Source: Trochalopteron elliotii (Eukaryota > Chordata > Aves > Passeriformes > Leiothrichidae). From it: a DNA stretch of 64,000 bases. The position numbers and the translations under genes were made by a program. Location: contig JANPWX010000336.1 in the NCBI GenBank assembly GCA_024734555.1, forward strand, positions 1,577,749 to 1,641,748, in the 5' to 3' direction. Within the stretch, counting starts at the first letter, position 1; every line of letters starts with the position of its first letter. The notes below the pieces were generated by a model, which worked only from the letters and a program-made list of their open reading frames with translations, was not told where the DNA came from and did no database searches. Positions 14,603-28,720 of the stretch are shown piece by piece.

Positions 14603-15713
14603 ACTCCCACAGCTGCAGATTCACATAAAGCAGAATATTTTCCCAATACACACATTTACTCGTTGAAATGTTAGTGATGGATGCTGAGAAACTCGGAGTT
14701 ACATATCAAACCTACTGGTACTGAAAGGAAGTTCTTTTCCTTTCAATTCTCCACTTATTCTGCTTCCTTAGCTTTGTTGCCATGCTTTCATGGCACTTGC
14801 ACACCCATAAGTCACTGGGAACCTTAAAACACTGACCTTTGTATGTTTTCAGCAGATTTTCACAGCTTCTTAAAGGCTGAGACAGCAACAACTCTGTGCA
14901 GTCTGGAGGTGGATAGAGCTTCCTGGCCAAATTGATGGTGCTGAAACAAAACCACTTAGCTGGGTGCTGTAATCCTGACTTCCCTGACTCAGCAGAATTA
15001 CTCAGTCTCTTAATTATTTAGGTATTTTATGTGAGCCTGTTGTTCACAAACCTCATTGAAGCCAGCAGGAGAGGGCCAGGTTGGGGTCTCATGGTTGTGT
15101 TACGGGAGACAGACCCCTGACACAGGTGCTGCACAAACACAGAATAAAATGGGTTTGCCCCTCCAAGGACAGCACTGTTCTCCTCTGCTCTGAAAAGTGG
15201 GAATGAAAACACCCTGAGAGGCTGGGGGATGGACAGGCCATCCCAGCAGCACCTTTCCAACAGCTTGGGAGGGCTGGCAGTGGTGGTCTGCACGAGAGAT
15301 GCATTTAAAAAATCAGGAAAAAGCAGAAAGATCAGCCTGTCCTCCCTTCCTGGAGTGAACCACCTCTCATGGACCTTCCACAAATCCTGCTCTTCTTCTG
15401 GCCACCCATGTTAGATAGAACAGATGGCTAGAGCAGGGTACAGCCTAAAAGCTCAGTTTTTTGGCCAAGGGCCCTAAAGTCCTAAAAGACCCTGCACTCT
15501 GTGTGGGAGAACAAGGCTGATGCTGGCTGGTTTTCCTGACGTTGTGGTTGCCTGTTTCAGCTCTTTCCTGCCCGAGGTTAACTTGTATCAGCCATGATGA
15601 ATGACTCAGTCAAGGGGTATTGAACGCTGATGTGTTTGTTTTGTGGCAAGATGGGGATGTTGCAAACTTGTGAGCTGCGGGAGGCCCCGGGCTAATTTGA
15701 GATTTGTTCCTAG

Positions 15714-15866
<153 letters not shown>

Positions 15867-18727
15867 TAACAGAGATATAAAGGAAACATTTGATTGAAAT
15901 GCTGTTGCTGAGGTTTGCTTCCATCCACACGGGCTGGAGTTTGGGCTGCTGCTGCTCCTGGTGCTCCAGTTATGGGGTGAAAATTGAAGCTGCCCTCCCT
16001 GGCCTGTGTGTTCTCCTTGAAGCTGAGATGGAATGGATGGCTTGACAAAGGTTTGCTAGGATTGGGTCCTGATATCAGTGATTGTTGTTTCATGTCTTTG
16101 GGCTTTTTTCTCAACATCAGTCTAACAGAGAATCAAATACATGACAAAAGAGAGGGTCTTTGTCCCTACATTAAGAAACCAATGGTTATTATCTAAAGCC
16201 AAGGGAAAACTCACCAAAATCAATGGCAGAACTTTTCCTGTGGCCAGTGAGACACCCACCAAGCCCAGAACATTGTCAGTTGTGTGCTGGAGTCTGTGTG
16301 CAGCACTGGCCCTCATTGTCCTGCTGAGGTGATTTCATGCATTGGAGTCTGATTCATCAATACTTTCAAGAAATGTTTTGGAATGACTGAAAGTACCTCT
16401 TTGGAAAATAAATCTGTTTCCAAAAAGGTCTCCCCAGTCTTGTACCACAGCCTGCACTCACATACGTCTCTGAAAAAGCACCTTGCTCCTAATGTAGATG
16501 TGAAGACAGATTAAAAGGTAAGGCAGCTGCACATAAACCTTTTCACAGCTTTCTAAACATGTAAGAAATGGCTGCTTGGATTCATCTCCTTGTGTTTAGA
16601 ATTCACTATCCGTATATATTCGCTCTTACATACATCACTGCTGCTGGATAAGAGTAATGGTTGCTTTTGTACCTAAATGAAAATGTTGGTAAAGAAATAA
16701 CATTTTCAACACATTTTCTGCTCTGTAAGACAGAGCAAAGGCAAAGAGTTGGAAATGTAAAATACTTCTACTGAAGGAACTTGAAAAATTAAAAAATGTT
16801 TGGAAAATTATGCCATAAATATTACTTGAAATCCTGAGGTTTGTATCAGTATTTTTGTTCAAAAATATTTTGTCAGATTTTCACTGAGTTTTGTGTTTCT
16901 GTTGGAAAGCAGAAAATGTTCATAGGAAATCTCGTTGGTTTGAGGTTTTTTTGCTGAAGTTCAGAGGAGAGGTTTGTCACCAGCTCTGTGCAGCACCTTT
17001 GTGTACAGCTGTGTTTGGGTGTGAGGCTTCCCATCATACTCAGCAAGGCTGGTGTCCTGGGTTGGTGACTCAGGGGCACCACTGGCTGTCACCAGGCCTG
17101 TCACCAAACTCAGACCCATTCACACCCCAGCAAACCCCTGTGGAGAGTGTGTGGCCTCTGTGTTCCTGTCACGTGTAGGGCACCATCCCAAAGCCCCTCA
17201 GGTACAGTGGCAACACATCCCATCCTGTTTGCATCACGTGAATCCAACCTGTGAGCATCCCTGAGGCTTCCCAGGAGAGCAGGATCAGAGGGGCCTTCAC
17301 ACAGGTCCAGGAGCTGCTACTGAGGATTTCCCTCCCAATCCTTCACCACCATGACCATTTCTCCCTTTGGGGGTTGGTGGCTTTCTGTGTTGCACTCCCC
17401 CCTGGTGACCATGGATGAGAAGCATCTTTCTTCCCAGAACAGAGTGCCCAAAACACCAGGGAGAAAGGCAAAGAGCAGCTCCTGCTGGTGGGGACAAAGA
17501 CAGGAGGAGAGGAGGAAGATCAGCTGCGTGCTGAACAGACTGTGGGACACAGTGAAGTGATTGGAACCCTCACAGAGAAACGAGGAGGCTTCATCCGTGG
17601 TTTTACCAAATCTGTCCACTCCTCTCTTTGCTCATCTGTTGAGGATACACATAAAGCTCTGAAACTTGGTTTAGGCAGGGATGTAATTCTCACCATCCCC
17701 TTCAGAGCAGCCTGGATGCCTTGGGGATCCTGGTTTCTGGGGCTGCAGCACAGCTCAGCCACTGAAGGGCCGTGGCTGTTCCTTAGGATGGAGGAGCATG
17801 TCTGCATGGGGATGCTGAGCCCCTCCTGGTGTCCCAGCCTGGCTGTAGGGGTGGAGACCCCTCTGCTGGAAGGGCTTTGTGCTCCTCCTGCTGCTGCTGG
17901 GCCTGACTGGCTTATAGTTGGCCCAAGCTGGCAGTTTTGGCTGTGTCCTTCCCAAATGTAATGAAGTAATTCCCACAGTGATAGAAGTTGGTAGGCACCA
18001 AAGCAGTCCCTGTGTCGTGGGGAATCTGATGATCAGAGTTTGTTACTGCTCTTGGAGTGTGGCACACACCATTCACCTTTCTCTTACAGTTTGGGAGATC
18101 CAAGTGGAAGTAGCAGCCACTCCTGTGTCTCTTCCCATCTGAATCCCTCTGACACCTCCTAATGAATGAGGAGCACAGTGTTTTCAGCTCTGTGTTCATC
18201 TTGAGACCAAAATTTTGTCTTTCAGCTCTCTATTTCAGCCAGTCAATTAAAGCTCAGTTTCACAAATGCATGAAGGTAACACAAGCTGACAGACCCACTT
18301 AAATGACTGAAACACCCCTTTTTAAATTTATTTGGTTTTTTTCCTTCCATTCAATAGCTTTTGTTTTCTGCCAAAGTGGTGAAGACACAGTGCCATGTTT
18401 TGGTGTGATGAAAAGATTTTAGTCTCTGTGGTCATAATTTCAGACTGACAAGCATAATAGCTGAGGGGATACAGGTGTTGGGGGGTGTAATCTCTGTGGT
18501 GCAAATCTTTAATTCAAAAGCTACCCCTTGAAATTTTGGTAAGGAAAATCCTCATTTTAGGTAGAACACAGCCCTGCATCATTTGCTGCACTCTGCTAGG
18601 AGCATGGCTTGCCCGCTTGTTTAGCTGTTGCTGCTGTTAATGAGAGAATAATTCTCTTTCCATACAGTCAGGTAGGTTTTCATAACCTTATTAATTACAT
18701 CCTGCCAAGGGCAGAAGTGCTGTCCTT

Positions 18728-18921
18728 CAGTGAGCACTGGAACAGGCTGCTCACAGAGGGTGTGACTGCCCTATCCCAGGAAGTGTCCAAGGCCAGGTTG
18801 GACATGGGGGCTTGGAGCACCCTGGATAGTGGAAGGTGTCCCTGCCCATGGCAGGGGGTGGAAGGGGATGATCTTTAAGATCCCTTCCAAACCAGTCTGG
18901 AATTCTGTGATTCTGTGATAA
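18728..18921 (+). mobile_element. CR1 LINE 3' fragment
   Basis: The order of segments matches the 3' end of avian CR1 in sense orientation: GAACAGGCTGC, AAGTGTCCAAGGCCAGG, GTCCCTGCCCATGGCAGG, GATCTTTAAGATCCCTTCC, ending in repeated ATTCTGTG. It is 5'-truncated, has no ORF and sits in the VWC2L intron. Confidence 0.93.
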
Positions 18922-21900
18922 AGCAAAAATCTGTTGATTCTAACATTCCTGGCCTGCAGATTCATAGAAAGCCAACAGTGATTTCTCTCCCATCATTTAA
19001 GTGCAGTCTGAACAAATGGCTTTGGAGATTTGTTCCTCCTTGGCCAAAGAAATGAAATTGTTCTCTGGTGCCTCATTACCACAGCAGCTCATTCAAGGCT
19101 GGCAAGGGATCCCACATTCCACACAGAGTGTGCTGACTGCACTGGGAGCCTCACATCTGGGGGTGAGGGAGGCTGAGGACGTTTTCTCCTTCGTGTCCTA
19201 TCATCCAGTTTGTCAGAGTGGATTTTAAGGGCGATGGCTTCAGGTGCTGTGCAGCATTTCTGTCACAGAGATGAAAGGTCACTGGATTTCACGTTTCCTG
19301 GTAGTGACAGTCCACAGAAATATGGCCCCGAGTTGTTATTTCCAGTCCCTGTGACTTGTGCAGACAAAAGTGTGTCACTGCTGTTAACTCTCTCCTCTGC
19401 AGGATCTCAGAGTCACTGTCACTGTTAGAGTGCAGCTCATGGTGCCACTGTCACTGTCCCTCCTGCCCCAGGTCCTGCTGCAGTTCTGTGAGAACATCCA
19501 CCCACTCTGCCTATGCCAGAACCTTTCCAAGCCAAAATTCCTAGCAAGGTCTGCATGCTCCCGTGGCCAGGGCTGTGGAGGTACCTGTGTGGTGTTCCTG
19601 GGCCTTTCTCACCCTGTGCTCTTCATTCCCAGACCTCTGCTTGTCCCTTCCCATAAACTCATCCACTGCTGTGAGGTGAGCCCTGGTGTTGGTGGGATGT
19701 GTGTGTGTTTTAACTCCTTTTCTGTGCATCACTTGGAGGTTGCTCTTCTCATTTCCTTCAGCCCTTTGGATGTGGTCTGGGAATGGTGCAGGATGCTGGG
19801 ATGGGGGGCATCCCCAGTGTATCACCCCTCACATCACTTCATCTCATTTAATCTGTGATCCAGATTAAATTAGTTCCTCTGCTTTGCCAGCTCCAAGCAA
19901 CTCTCACCTGGTGCAGTGCACAAAGGGAGAAATTCCCTGTGTTTCATTTTCTTGAGTGATGAACAAAACACATTGTAAATTTTTGGGTTGGGGTCTGGTT
20001 TTGCCTCTAATTTAATTTTTGTTGACACCAATCCTCAACAAAAGAATTTGTTACCCAACGAGACAGATAAAAGCTAACATGTCCACAGTGAAATATTTCC
20101 TGGCAAGTGTGCTTACTCAGCCTGAGCTTCTGGAGACATTCGTGATGGAATACTGGGCAGGAAGACATTTCATAGATAATCTGTCACTGAGTCTTTAATT
20201 AAAGTTTTAAATTATCACAGTTGATACAGATTTCCAAGTAAAGAGGCTGATCCTGCCATCCACACACAAGTAAAAGATCCTTTTGACCTTCAACAGATTT
20301 TACACTGGTAAAATAGCATGTCTTCAGGCAAAGCTCTTGTGGGTATATATTATAATGTGCTATAAATATTAATAAATCCCTACAAAAGTCTTCATATTTG
20401 AGGGCATGAGCACAAAAGTGAGTAAATAATCATTTATATCCATGCATATAAACCCACATTTTACCTAAGCTTCTCTCTTAATTCACTGAAATATAAACTC
20501 GCTGCTCATTATTTCTCTGTTGGAGTTAATTTGAAATAAGCATTCTGCACCCCAGCCTGATCCTGCTGTAACACAGTGTGTCTTGCTCAGGAACCCCCCA
20601 GGGGTTTTCCCAGCCCGTTGAAGCCTTTCCTTTGGCAAACAAATCCGTGTTACACGAGTCCCTGAGTGAGCTTTGCATGTCTCTGTGCAGAATAACACCT
20701 GGGGGCAGACCTTTGAGGCTGCCTTTTCTTAGCAAGTGCCATGAAGAAATGCATTTTTTTTTGAGTGGGAGATGTTTGGGAGTGCCCAGAGGGTGTCCCT
20801 TTGGAAAAGCTGTGCTGTGGGCAGTGGGGCAGTTGGTGTCTGGATGTGGGCCAGGCTGTTCCTGTCCTGCCCAGACAGTTCAGAGGTGGTTCAGGAACTT
20901 CATTTCCATTCCCAGAGTAAGCAAGGCAGGAAGGTCTGGATGCCATAGAAAGAGGCACTGGAAATGCAGTCAGAGAGCAGGGCTCTTCCTTCCCAACACA
21001 GCCAACCCCCTGCCCAGGTACTGCCCTGGGAGGGCAATGGGAGCTGTCCCCTTTGCAAAACCCTTTGGGATTTTGCACGACAAAAGGCTCCATCTCTATG
21101 TAAATTATTTCAGGTGAAGGTGGTGGATTAACAATGCATGTTGGTAACCAGCAATGACAAAAAACCTTCCTCACATGGTCTCTGTTGTTCCAAATTATCA
21201 CTGTCATGAAAAGTGCCAAGGTTTTAATATGGAATAATCCAGTGCTGCTGCTCTATTGCATAAATGTAGCTTGTTATTTATCTGCAAGATGTGGATCGCT
21301 GAAGCTCCAGGTCATTGTTTTGGAAAGCTTCTGCTTCCAACTTGATCAGTGACAAAAGAATCAAGGAAGCATGGAAAAAAATTACTAAAAGTTTGAGGAA
21401 AAAAAAAAAAGGGAAGGATTTGGGGACAGGATGTTTTGTCTGCCATTTGATTATATGCAACTGTTGGAGGATAAAGGCGACACAGAAAATGTGGCAAGAG
21501 GATGAGAGAAGACTTCATGTTCATTTACTTTGTGGAAAACAGTGATTTGGAGCCATGGGGAGATCCCTTTTAGAGAAAAATAACAAAAACAAAACAACAA
21601 CTAAATAAAATTCCTCTTCTAATTTATTTCAGAAATTCCTGAAATGGCCAGATTTTAAGATTGCACTTAAACCCCCTTCAGTCACAGTCTATGCAATGTG
21701 CTGCTTGGTTGTGCAGATGCAAGGGAATGTGCCCAGCCAAGGAGAAGAAGTGCTCCCCACGCCGGATTTTGCTGGACTCCACCATCCTCTCCCCAGGTCC
21801 TGGCAGCTGAAGGCAGTCGCATAGCACAGCCACGTCACCCTGCATGGTTGTGAATTACTGATGGCAGCCAACTTTTGGGGCACTTGGTCACCCCCATGGC

Positions 21901-24900
21901 CACCACCCCTTCAGGTGTCAGCCCAAGGGGCCATGGGAAGGACTGGGCAATGTTCTTTGTGATGACCAGCAGGAGTGTGAACTGTGGTGCCCTTTTAGCT
22001 CAATTAAAGCAGTGATTTGATTACCAACAGAGGAAAGAAAGGAGAGATTTGAAAGCTGGTAGAAGATCAAGACTGAAAATGAGAAGGTGCATTTGGGCCA
22101 GGCAGACACCAACCTGACAAAATACTCCAGTGCTTGGTTTCCTGTTCCTTGAGAAGTCATTTCCCTGAAGCTAATTTTCAGTGGAGCTCATCCATCTGAT
22201 CACTTCAGACCAAGGGGCATGAAGTTCAGCATCTACATGCCTTGAACTTGCTGGTGAGAATTAGACATGAAAACATCTGTCAAGAGGTAGATCCTCCATT
22301 GCTTTGGAAATCTCCAGCACTTGGATTATCCAGATGCTTAAATGCCCTGCTGATTGAAGATTGATGTGCTCCCCATGGTCACAGCTGTTGGAAGAGGCCT
22401 CTGTAACAGTGAAAAGCTTTGGAAAAGTTAAAACTTCCCAAATTAGCCATCCTGGTGTTGGACAGCATCAGGGGGGGCTGAGCTGAATCTGCCACCTTGT
22501 GAAGTTTCAGAGAAAGTGAGACTGAGAGCAACGAGGGAGAGGAAAAGCCTTTAGAGAACAAAAAAGCCCTGAACTGAGCAGCACTTAATGTGATTAAGTC
22601 CATCCCACAGCTCAGTGCTCACACAAAGCCGGGGTGCTGGGCTGTGCAGTGACAGGGATGCTGCTGCAAGAGCTCCATTGCCAGGGAGCTGCAGCCTGGA
22701 GCCAGCAGAACAGCAACCCCTGACCCTGGCTTGTTCACCTGCATGGGTCACCTGCTGCTTTCCAAGCCTCTATGTGCTCTGCCTCTGCCCAGCAGGCAAG
22801 AAAGGGAAAATTCACAAATTAAACACGGCAGGAAAAGGCTCTGCCTGACTGCTGAAGGCCAGGCAGGAGCTGAAAGCTGCTACCCTGGATTTGTAGCCCA
22901 GGTCCTCGCCATGCTTCTGTGCTTCCACCACAGCAGAGTTCAGATGAATGTAACAGACACCCTGCGGAGGAGGGTCAGGGAGGATCTTGAGGAGCCATTT
23001 GTGGGATGGGACCAGTTCCAAAGCTCTCTTTCAGCAGACACGGCTCTCAGAGAAGGGGGAAATGTTACCTGGTCTGCATTACTCTTCAAACTCAGAGATA
23101 TTCATGAAGGAACTTTTGCTCATAATGATTGTTCCCCCTTGGGGAGACGTTGCTGAAGTTTGTGTGCACTGGCCTGTGAGAGTGGTAGTTCAAGATTCAC
23201 TGTCATCATGATAGTGTCCTGTAGAGAAGGGGTGGGTTAGGGTTTTTTTGGAGGGAAAGAGTTCCTAGATTCCCATTGGGAAGCCAGGTTCCTTTGCAGA
23301 ACTCAAGGAGCCCGGGCAGGACTGAAATTAAAGCAGGCATCGTGTTGCTATTCCCCACCTGATTCTTGGTGTGACTTTGAAATACCAAAAGTGACTTTAT
23401 GATGCAATGACATTGCTGTAAAGCATTTTGCTGCAAGGGAAGCTTAAAGCCAAATCCTGTGTCTGTGTCACTTGGTGTAAAACACATCATTGTTTTACTC
23501 TGATTTACTCCAGCTGAGGATCTGACCTGCTGATACCTCTGGGTGGTTCAGAGGCACACTGCAGGAGGCTGGGGTGTTTTGCATGGTCAGGGTTTCTGAA
23601 AGGATTAGAGAGGGTTTGCTTTGGCTGCTCAAGAAGGTTGGGATTATGAAGCATATCTGTATAAGAGTGGCAGACACTGTCTTCATGTATTTCTAATTTG
23701 ATGAATGTTTAATGCTTCTTTATTGGAGCCTACACATATGTACAGTAGAGGACTTTAGGAAGGGGTTGACTTATGTCAAATAATTTATGTTTGAGCTGCT
23801 CCTTTTACATGAAATGCAGACTTTACAGAGCAAAGAGACTAATGAAAACATGAATTAAAGATTAGAGCTAAGCAAGTCTGAGAACAGTTAGAATTAAGAA
23901 AGATGCTTACAAGTTTTCTCCTCCTGCTTCCTTTCCTTCCCTCCACCTTTCCTACATCTCCATCCCCTCTCCTTGGGCAGGGTGCTGCATTTCAGGGCAG
24001 CTTCTGTCCCTCCCACACGGGCACATCTCTGTCCTGAAGGACAGCAGGGCAGAAATCTCAGCCTGGCTGTTACTGTGTGGCCGTACCCTGCCCCAGCCTG
24101 TCACTTGCCAGCTCACCCATCACTTCGGCTGGAGAGACTAAAAAGTGGGTTGAAGGTGTGTTTTTCTTCATCTCTCTCCCTGGTTTGCTGGTGAAGTGCA
24201 TCACCTGGGCAGAACAAAAATAAGTGGGGGTTTGGCAGAGCCGTTTGCCGGAGGGACCCTCAGTTTGGTGCAGAGCAGCCAGGTGAGGGTGCAAGAACAC
24301 CGTGTGTGGGTGGCAGTGGTGCTGCCGTGTGACAGGGGCGGGGCTGTGCTGCCTGTGGGAGGTTCCTGTAGGGCGGGGAGAGGCTGAGACAGTCCAGCCA
24401 TCACATAGCTAACTCTGCTCTCCACAAACATCAGCATCCAATTCCTTCCACCCCTTGGCCCAGCCCGTCACTCTCAGCTGCCTTGCTTTGTGCTCTGGCT
24501 TTGCACAGGTGCCTTCAGCTGCCAGTGCAGGTCAGCAGGCCCAGCACCAGGGCACTGCTCCTGCAGCACCAGCCTTCCCTTGCCTCCATCCCTGCAGCAC
24601 AAGAGCTTGGCTGGTGCCAGGGTTCCTTTCTTGCTCACCTTGTTTATGTTTCAAAAACCCTTTTGCAGTGTTGATCTGAATTACTGCCCAAGACTGAAGA
24701 GCTTAGGCTTGGCCATGAGCAAATAAAAGCCAGGGTGGAATGAGGAGAGGATGTTGCTTTCTTTGCTCTGGCTGGTGGGGTTGGCCTGGGTCAGTTCTTT
24801 GCAGCTTTGGCCATGGTGATGCAGCTCAAGGGAAGAGGAGTCACCCATGGGACCCTCTCAGCACTTTGTAATGGAGGTGAACTCCAGGATGTCCATATTC

Positions 24901-25714
24901 CACTTGTACCCACTTCTAAAATCATAATCCCCTCAAGGAATTCACTGAGGAGTTGAAAGAAAAAGGGGCCATTATAGACCAGTACCACAATTGATGCAAA
25001 CTGATGTAACTCATTTTACATCAACTAAGCCACAATCTGTCCTGGTTACAAATGTTTTGTTCCAGGTAGTGCTGGCAGGGAAGCAGTTTGTTAGAATAAA
25101 TGGAGCAGGAGCTGATGTTCCAAAAAGAGGAATGCTGGTGTCATGCTCAGGGATCTGTTGAGAGCAGTGGCTCTGTGTGAAGATGAGAACACGAAGTTCT
25201 CCCCAGGCTGTCAAAGTTCTGACTTTTTTCACTGCAGCTGCCTGAAAGTATTTGAAGATGGGAATATGTTGGTCAGAAAATGCTGACTCACTGAAACCTC
25301 CCTGGGAAAAAGGCCAATTACAGCAAATGTGCTGTTTGTACGTTAAAAAGGTTTGGGAAAAAACTGGAAGTGATGAGATGCCCCATTTAAGGCTTTCAGA
25401 ACAAACTCCCTCAGATCTGGGAGGATAAAGGGGGTGACATGGTTTTAGATGTAGATCTTTATTTTATACTTTGGAATATTTCAGTGGGGAAGACAGAAAT
25501 GAAGGGACTTTTTGCCCTATTGATTATTTCAGACAGCCTGCTCTGATTTTTACTGAAAGCAGAAAATGTTTGCACCTTTGACTTTCTCTCCCCATGTGAG
25601 TGGGAGAGGAATAGGAGAAATAGCTCTGACTGTGATGGGAAATGTCCTTCCTGCTTGGTTCTCCCTCTCACCTGGGTAAGTAACCAGGTCCAGGATTGAC
25701 AGAAGCTGGCCAGG

Positions 25715-25882
25715 AGAATGGAAAGGGACTATTTACAAAGGGCTGGAGTGACAGGAGAAGGGGGAATGACTTCACACTGATAGAGGCTAGGTTTAGGCAT
25801 TCAGGAGAAATTCTTCCCTGTGAGGGTGCTGAGACCCTGGCACAGAGAGAAGCTGTGGCTGCCCCATCCCTGGAAGTTCTCA
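25715..25882 (+). mobile_element. CR1 LINE fragment, 3' tail missing
   Basis: Recognisable sense CR1 blocks: GTGACAGGAGAAGGGGGAAT, GAGAAATTCTTCCCTGTGAG, CCTGGCACAGAGAGAAGCTG, CCCCATCCCTGGAAGT. The match stops before the usual tail, so the copy is truncated at both ends or diverged. Confidence 0.85.
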
Positions 25883-26801
25883 CTATGGACAGAAAGAGCT
25901 ACAACACCCAGGCAGTGACTGGTCCCCCTGCCTGTGCTACAAGGAAAGCAGCAAGAGGGAATTTCTGATTACTTTCAAGCTGTGCCTAACAAAAAAGAAG
26001 TGTATTATTACAGGCAATGTCAAACTGTAATTACTAAATTCTAAATTAAATGGTAAACTGTGATATAAAATGAAAACCTGCCCACAACAGTAACTATTAG
26101 ATATATTGTCTGTGCTTTGTACAGAAACCACTTTTTGTCTTGGCTACATCATGCCCCCCCTAGAGAGTAAAAACACTGTGATCCAGTTCCTGAGGCTGGT
26201 GTAAAGTGGCCTGGCTGCTTTGCTCTGAGGGAAACATCCATGTTTTGTGTGCAGCTGAGGATCTGCCCCCTCTCTCATTCATCCTAACAGCTTGACAGTG
26301 AAGGTTTCATGTGCAAAAAAAGAGTCAGGGCCAGTTCCTGTGCCTGTATCAGCCCCTCCTTGGACGGTTTCACCCAGACTTGAGAGAGACCCCTGCCCAA
26401 ATGGCTATTTGGGTTTCCTAGTTGGATCAACCCCTGAAATGAAGGTGAAGGTTTTCCTCTTCCAAGATCAGCTCTGATGATGTTTGGAGAGTGCTTTGCT
26501 CTTTCTGGCAGTTTTGGGTATTGCTGCCTTATGTACAAGGGACCATCTGGAAATCTGTTCCCAGCTTTAGCAAGGGCTAACAGGGAGTTCTGTTCCCTGG
26601 GCCCATGTTTGCTGGCTGGCTGGCTGCAGCAGCTCCACGTTGAGCACACTTGGGCTCCCTCTTGTACCCCAGCAAGGCAGGGTCTGGGTCCAGTCCTGTG
26701 TCAGGGCATGCACAAAACCTTTGAGCCCCCGCTAGGAATTTCCACCCTCTTTTAGTCACAGGGTTTGGGGTGGTTCTGGCTTTTGGGGTGTTTGTTTTCC
26801 C

Positions 26802-26823
26802 TTTTTTTTTTTTTTTTTTTTTT
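26802..26823. repeat. poly-T run of 22
   Basis: Uninterrupted T homopolymer in the VWC2L intron. Confidence 0.95.
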
Positions 26824-26935
26824 ACTTCCTGTGGCTGTTGAGCTCAGCTTTTGTTTTATGTGTTCAGGAGTACAGGAGTGTGTTTCATTTTCCAGATTAG
26901 AAAACGCTCAGAGGTGTAATGAGGTCCTTCCACAG

Positions 26936-27120
26936 TATTTAATTATCCATAATTAAAAGCATCTACACAAAGCGGCAGATTTTCAAAGACTATTCCTGTG
27001 TTACATTGCTAATGAATTAAGTAATTAATTGGCATTAAAAAAATACAATGGGAAACATCAATCTTTTAAAGTAAAGCATTTTTTAGGGGTTTTATAAAAT
27101 CATTAATTCGTATCAGGTCA
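26936..27120. promoter_or_regulatory. candidate conserved non-coding element, TAATTA-rich
   Basis: Unique AT-rich sequence with a cluster of homeodomain-type cores: TTTAATTATCC, CATAATTAAAAG, AATTAAGTAATTAATTGG and CATTAATTCG. It is not a simple repeat and not recognisable CR1. The composition resembles vertebrate intronic enhancers, but conservation cannot be tested from this sequence alone. Confidence 0.3.
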
Positions 27121-28653
27121 GTAGCTGTTCTAATGTCTAAATCCCCCTTCTGGCTTTAAAAAAAAATCTAAGGTACAAAATGAATGTGGGAAAAACAAGG
27201 CAGGGAATACCAGCTGAAGAGTGTGGGAACACTCAGAAATGGGGAATTTTTGGAAATCATTGTCCATCACTTTGCCACCCTGTCCCACACTTCCTTCCCT
27301 CTGCCAATAAGGTGTGAACCAATCCCCATCACACTTGAGAAGGCAATTTACAGCCTCAAACCTTCCTGTTGCTGCAAGTCAAATGCAGTTTTCTGCTGGG
27401 TTTGGTTTGAATAACCTGCATCCCCTCAGGAGTCCCCACTGCCTCTGTGCCTCAGTTTGCCCAGTGCACTTCCCTGTCCCAGGGGAATGTGGGAGGATAA
27501 CAGGTTGTGAGCCATTCAGACCCTGTGGTGCCACTGAGACCAGAGGGGGAGCAAGAGTTTCATCCAGGAATTAAGTAATAAAAACAGAAGAGAAAGGTAA
27601 CAAAGCATTTGGGAAGTTTGGGCAGGAGGAGTGCAGAACCACGTATATGCACCATAATTTTTCCACAGCCTTGCATCATTCCCAGCTGTTACCTCACAGA
27701 ATAACTGTCCTGTTATTCCTGTGTCCCAGCACATCAGCACAATATCACACCTGCTAGAGTTTAAAGGCCCACGTGCACTGTGGTTATGCCTTTTGTGGTG
27801 ACACCCAGACATATGGGCAAAGGAAAGGACCTTCCTTTTGTCATGGGGTGATTTCACTAAATGCAACTGTTCCCACGCAAAACCAGCACTGCTCATTTTA
27901 TTTCTATCACCAGCTGGACTCTCTGCATGGCACCATCTGAAAGCATCCTGGAAATGCCATGGATTAAGTTTAGGTAGTGGAAGAGCAAAACCTGGGACAA
28001 GGCATGGATTACAGCTGCTTCTGCAGCTTCTGGAGAAATCAGGACAGGTCCCAGCAGAAGTGTTTAGGGGCCTGTTTGTTCCAGAAGCACCAACCTCTGC
28101 TTGTCTCTTCTGTCGATCAGACAGAAGTGTGCCTGTCTTTGCAGTGCTTTGGTTCCCCCATGTGTGTCCTCAAGATCCATCCACCCATCCTGCCCTGCCC
28201 CTTCCATTCCCTCCTCCTCCTGTTTCCTCAGGAGATGCAGATTTTGGCACAACAGTGCCATGTCCTGTCTCTCTAACACCAACCCTAATGGTTGGGGTGG
28301 GGTCAGGGAAGACGTTTTCCTGATTTTCCTTTTCTGTGCCACAGGCAGGTAATTAAATTCCCCACATAAACTAAGAAACACTGTTTCTGCCATTGTGCTA
28401 TTCCACTTCTACAGGTAATCAATCATTTGTATGGACTTGCATAGAAATGGGAGCTTTGCCACTGCAGCCCATCCTAAATTTATAGGGATGAAAACAGGCA
28501 GATCCAAAGGCTGATACTGTTAAACACCCCCCAGAAGATCCATCCTTTGACTGGAAGGGAAACTTTTGCTGACTGACTTTAACTTTTAATATTAAATTCC
28601 CCTATCACGTGAGTCTTACCTGCCCATGGCCATCATTTCTGTGTCCATCATCA

Positions 28654-28720
28654 TGGAGACCAGGAGGCTGGGAATGGTGGTGGAGACTGTGGAGACCAGG
28701 GAGATAGGAATGGTGGTGAA
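28654..28720. repeat. 36-bp-period imperfect tandem duplication
   Basis: Two copies starting TGGAGACCAGG and ending GGAATGGTGGTG, offset by 36 bases, with a few substitutions. Confidence 0.8.

Larger units (their letters stand above)
100..15713 (+). other. VWC2L: VWC2L intron (15.6 kb, phase 0)
   Basis: The intron is bounded by a GTATGG donor at 100 and a TTGTTCCTAG acceptor ending at 15713. The acceptor's pyrimidine tract is weak. I found no convincing exon inside; the many short ORFs have no family features. I recognise no CR1 fragment. Contents seen: a short GT microsatellite near 2387, an A/C-rich tract at 4591-4670, a 20-bp-period duplication at 14563-14602, and unique AT-rich stretches (for example about 14030-14410) that could be regulatory. 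Confidence 0.85.

Noticed and set aside
20578..21219. Overlapping ORFs of 179 (+) and 189 (-) codons
   Set aside because: They are on opposite strands of the same DNA, lie within an intron, have no domain or composition signature and no splice-consistent neighbours. Chance ORFs in GC-richer sequence.
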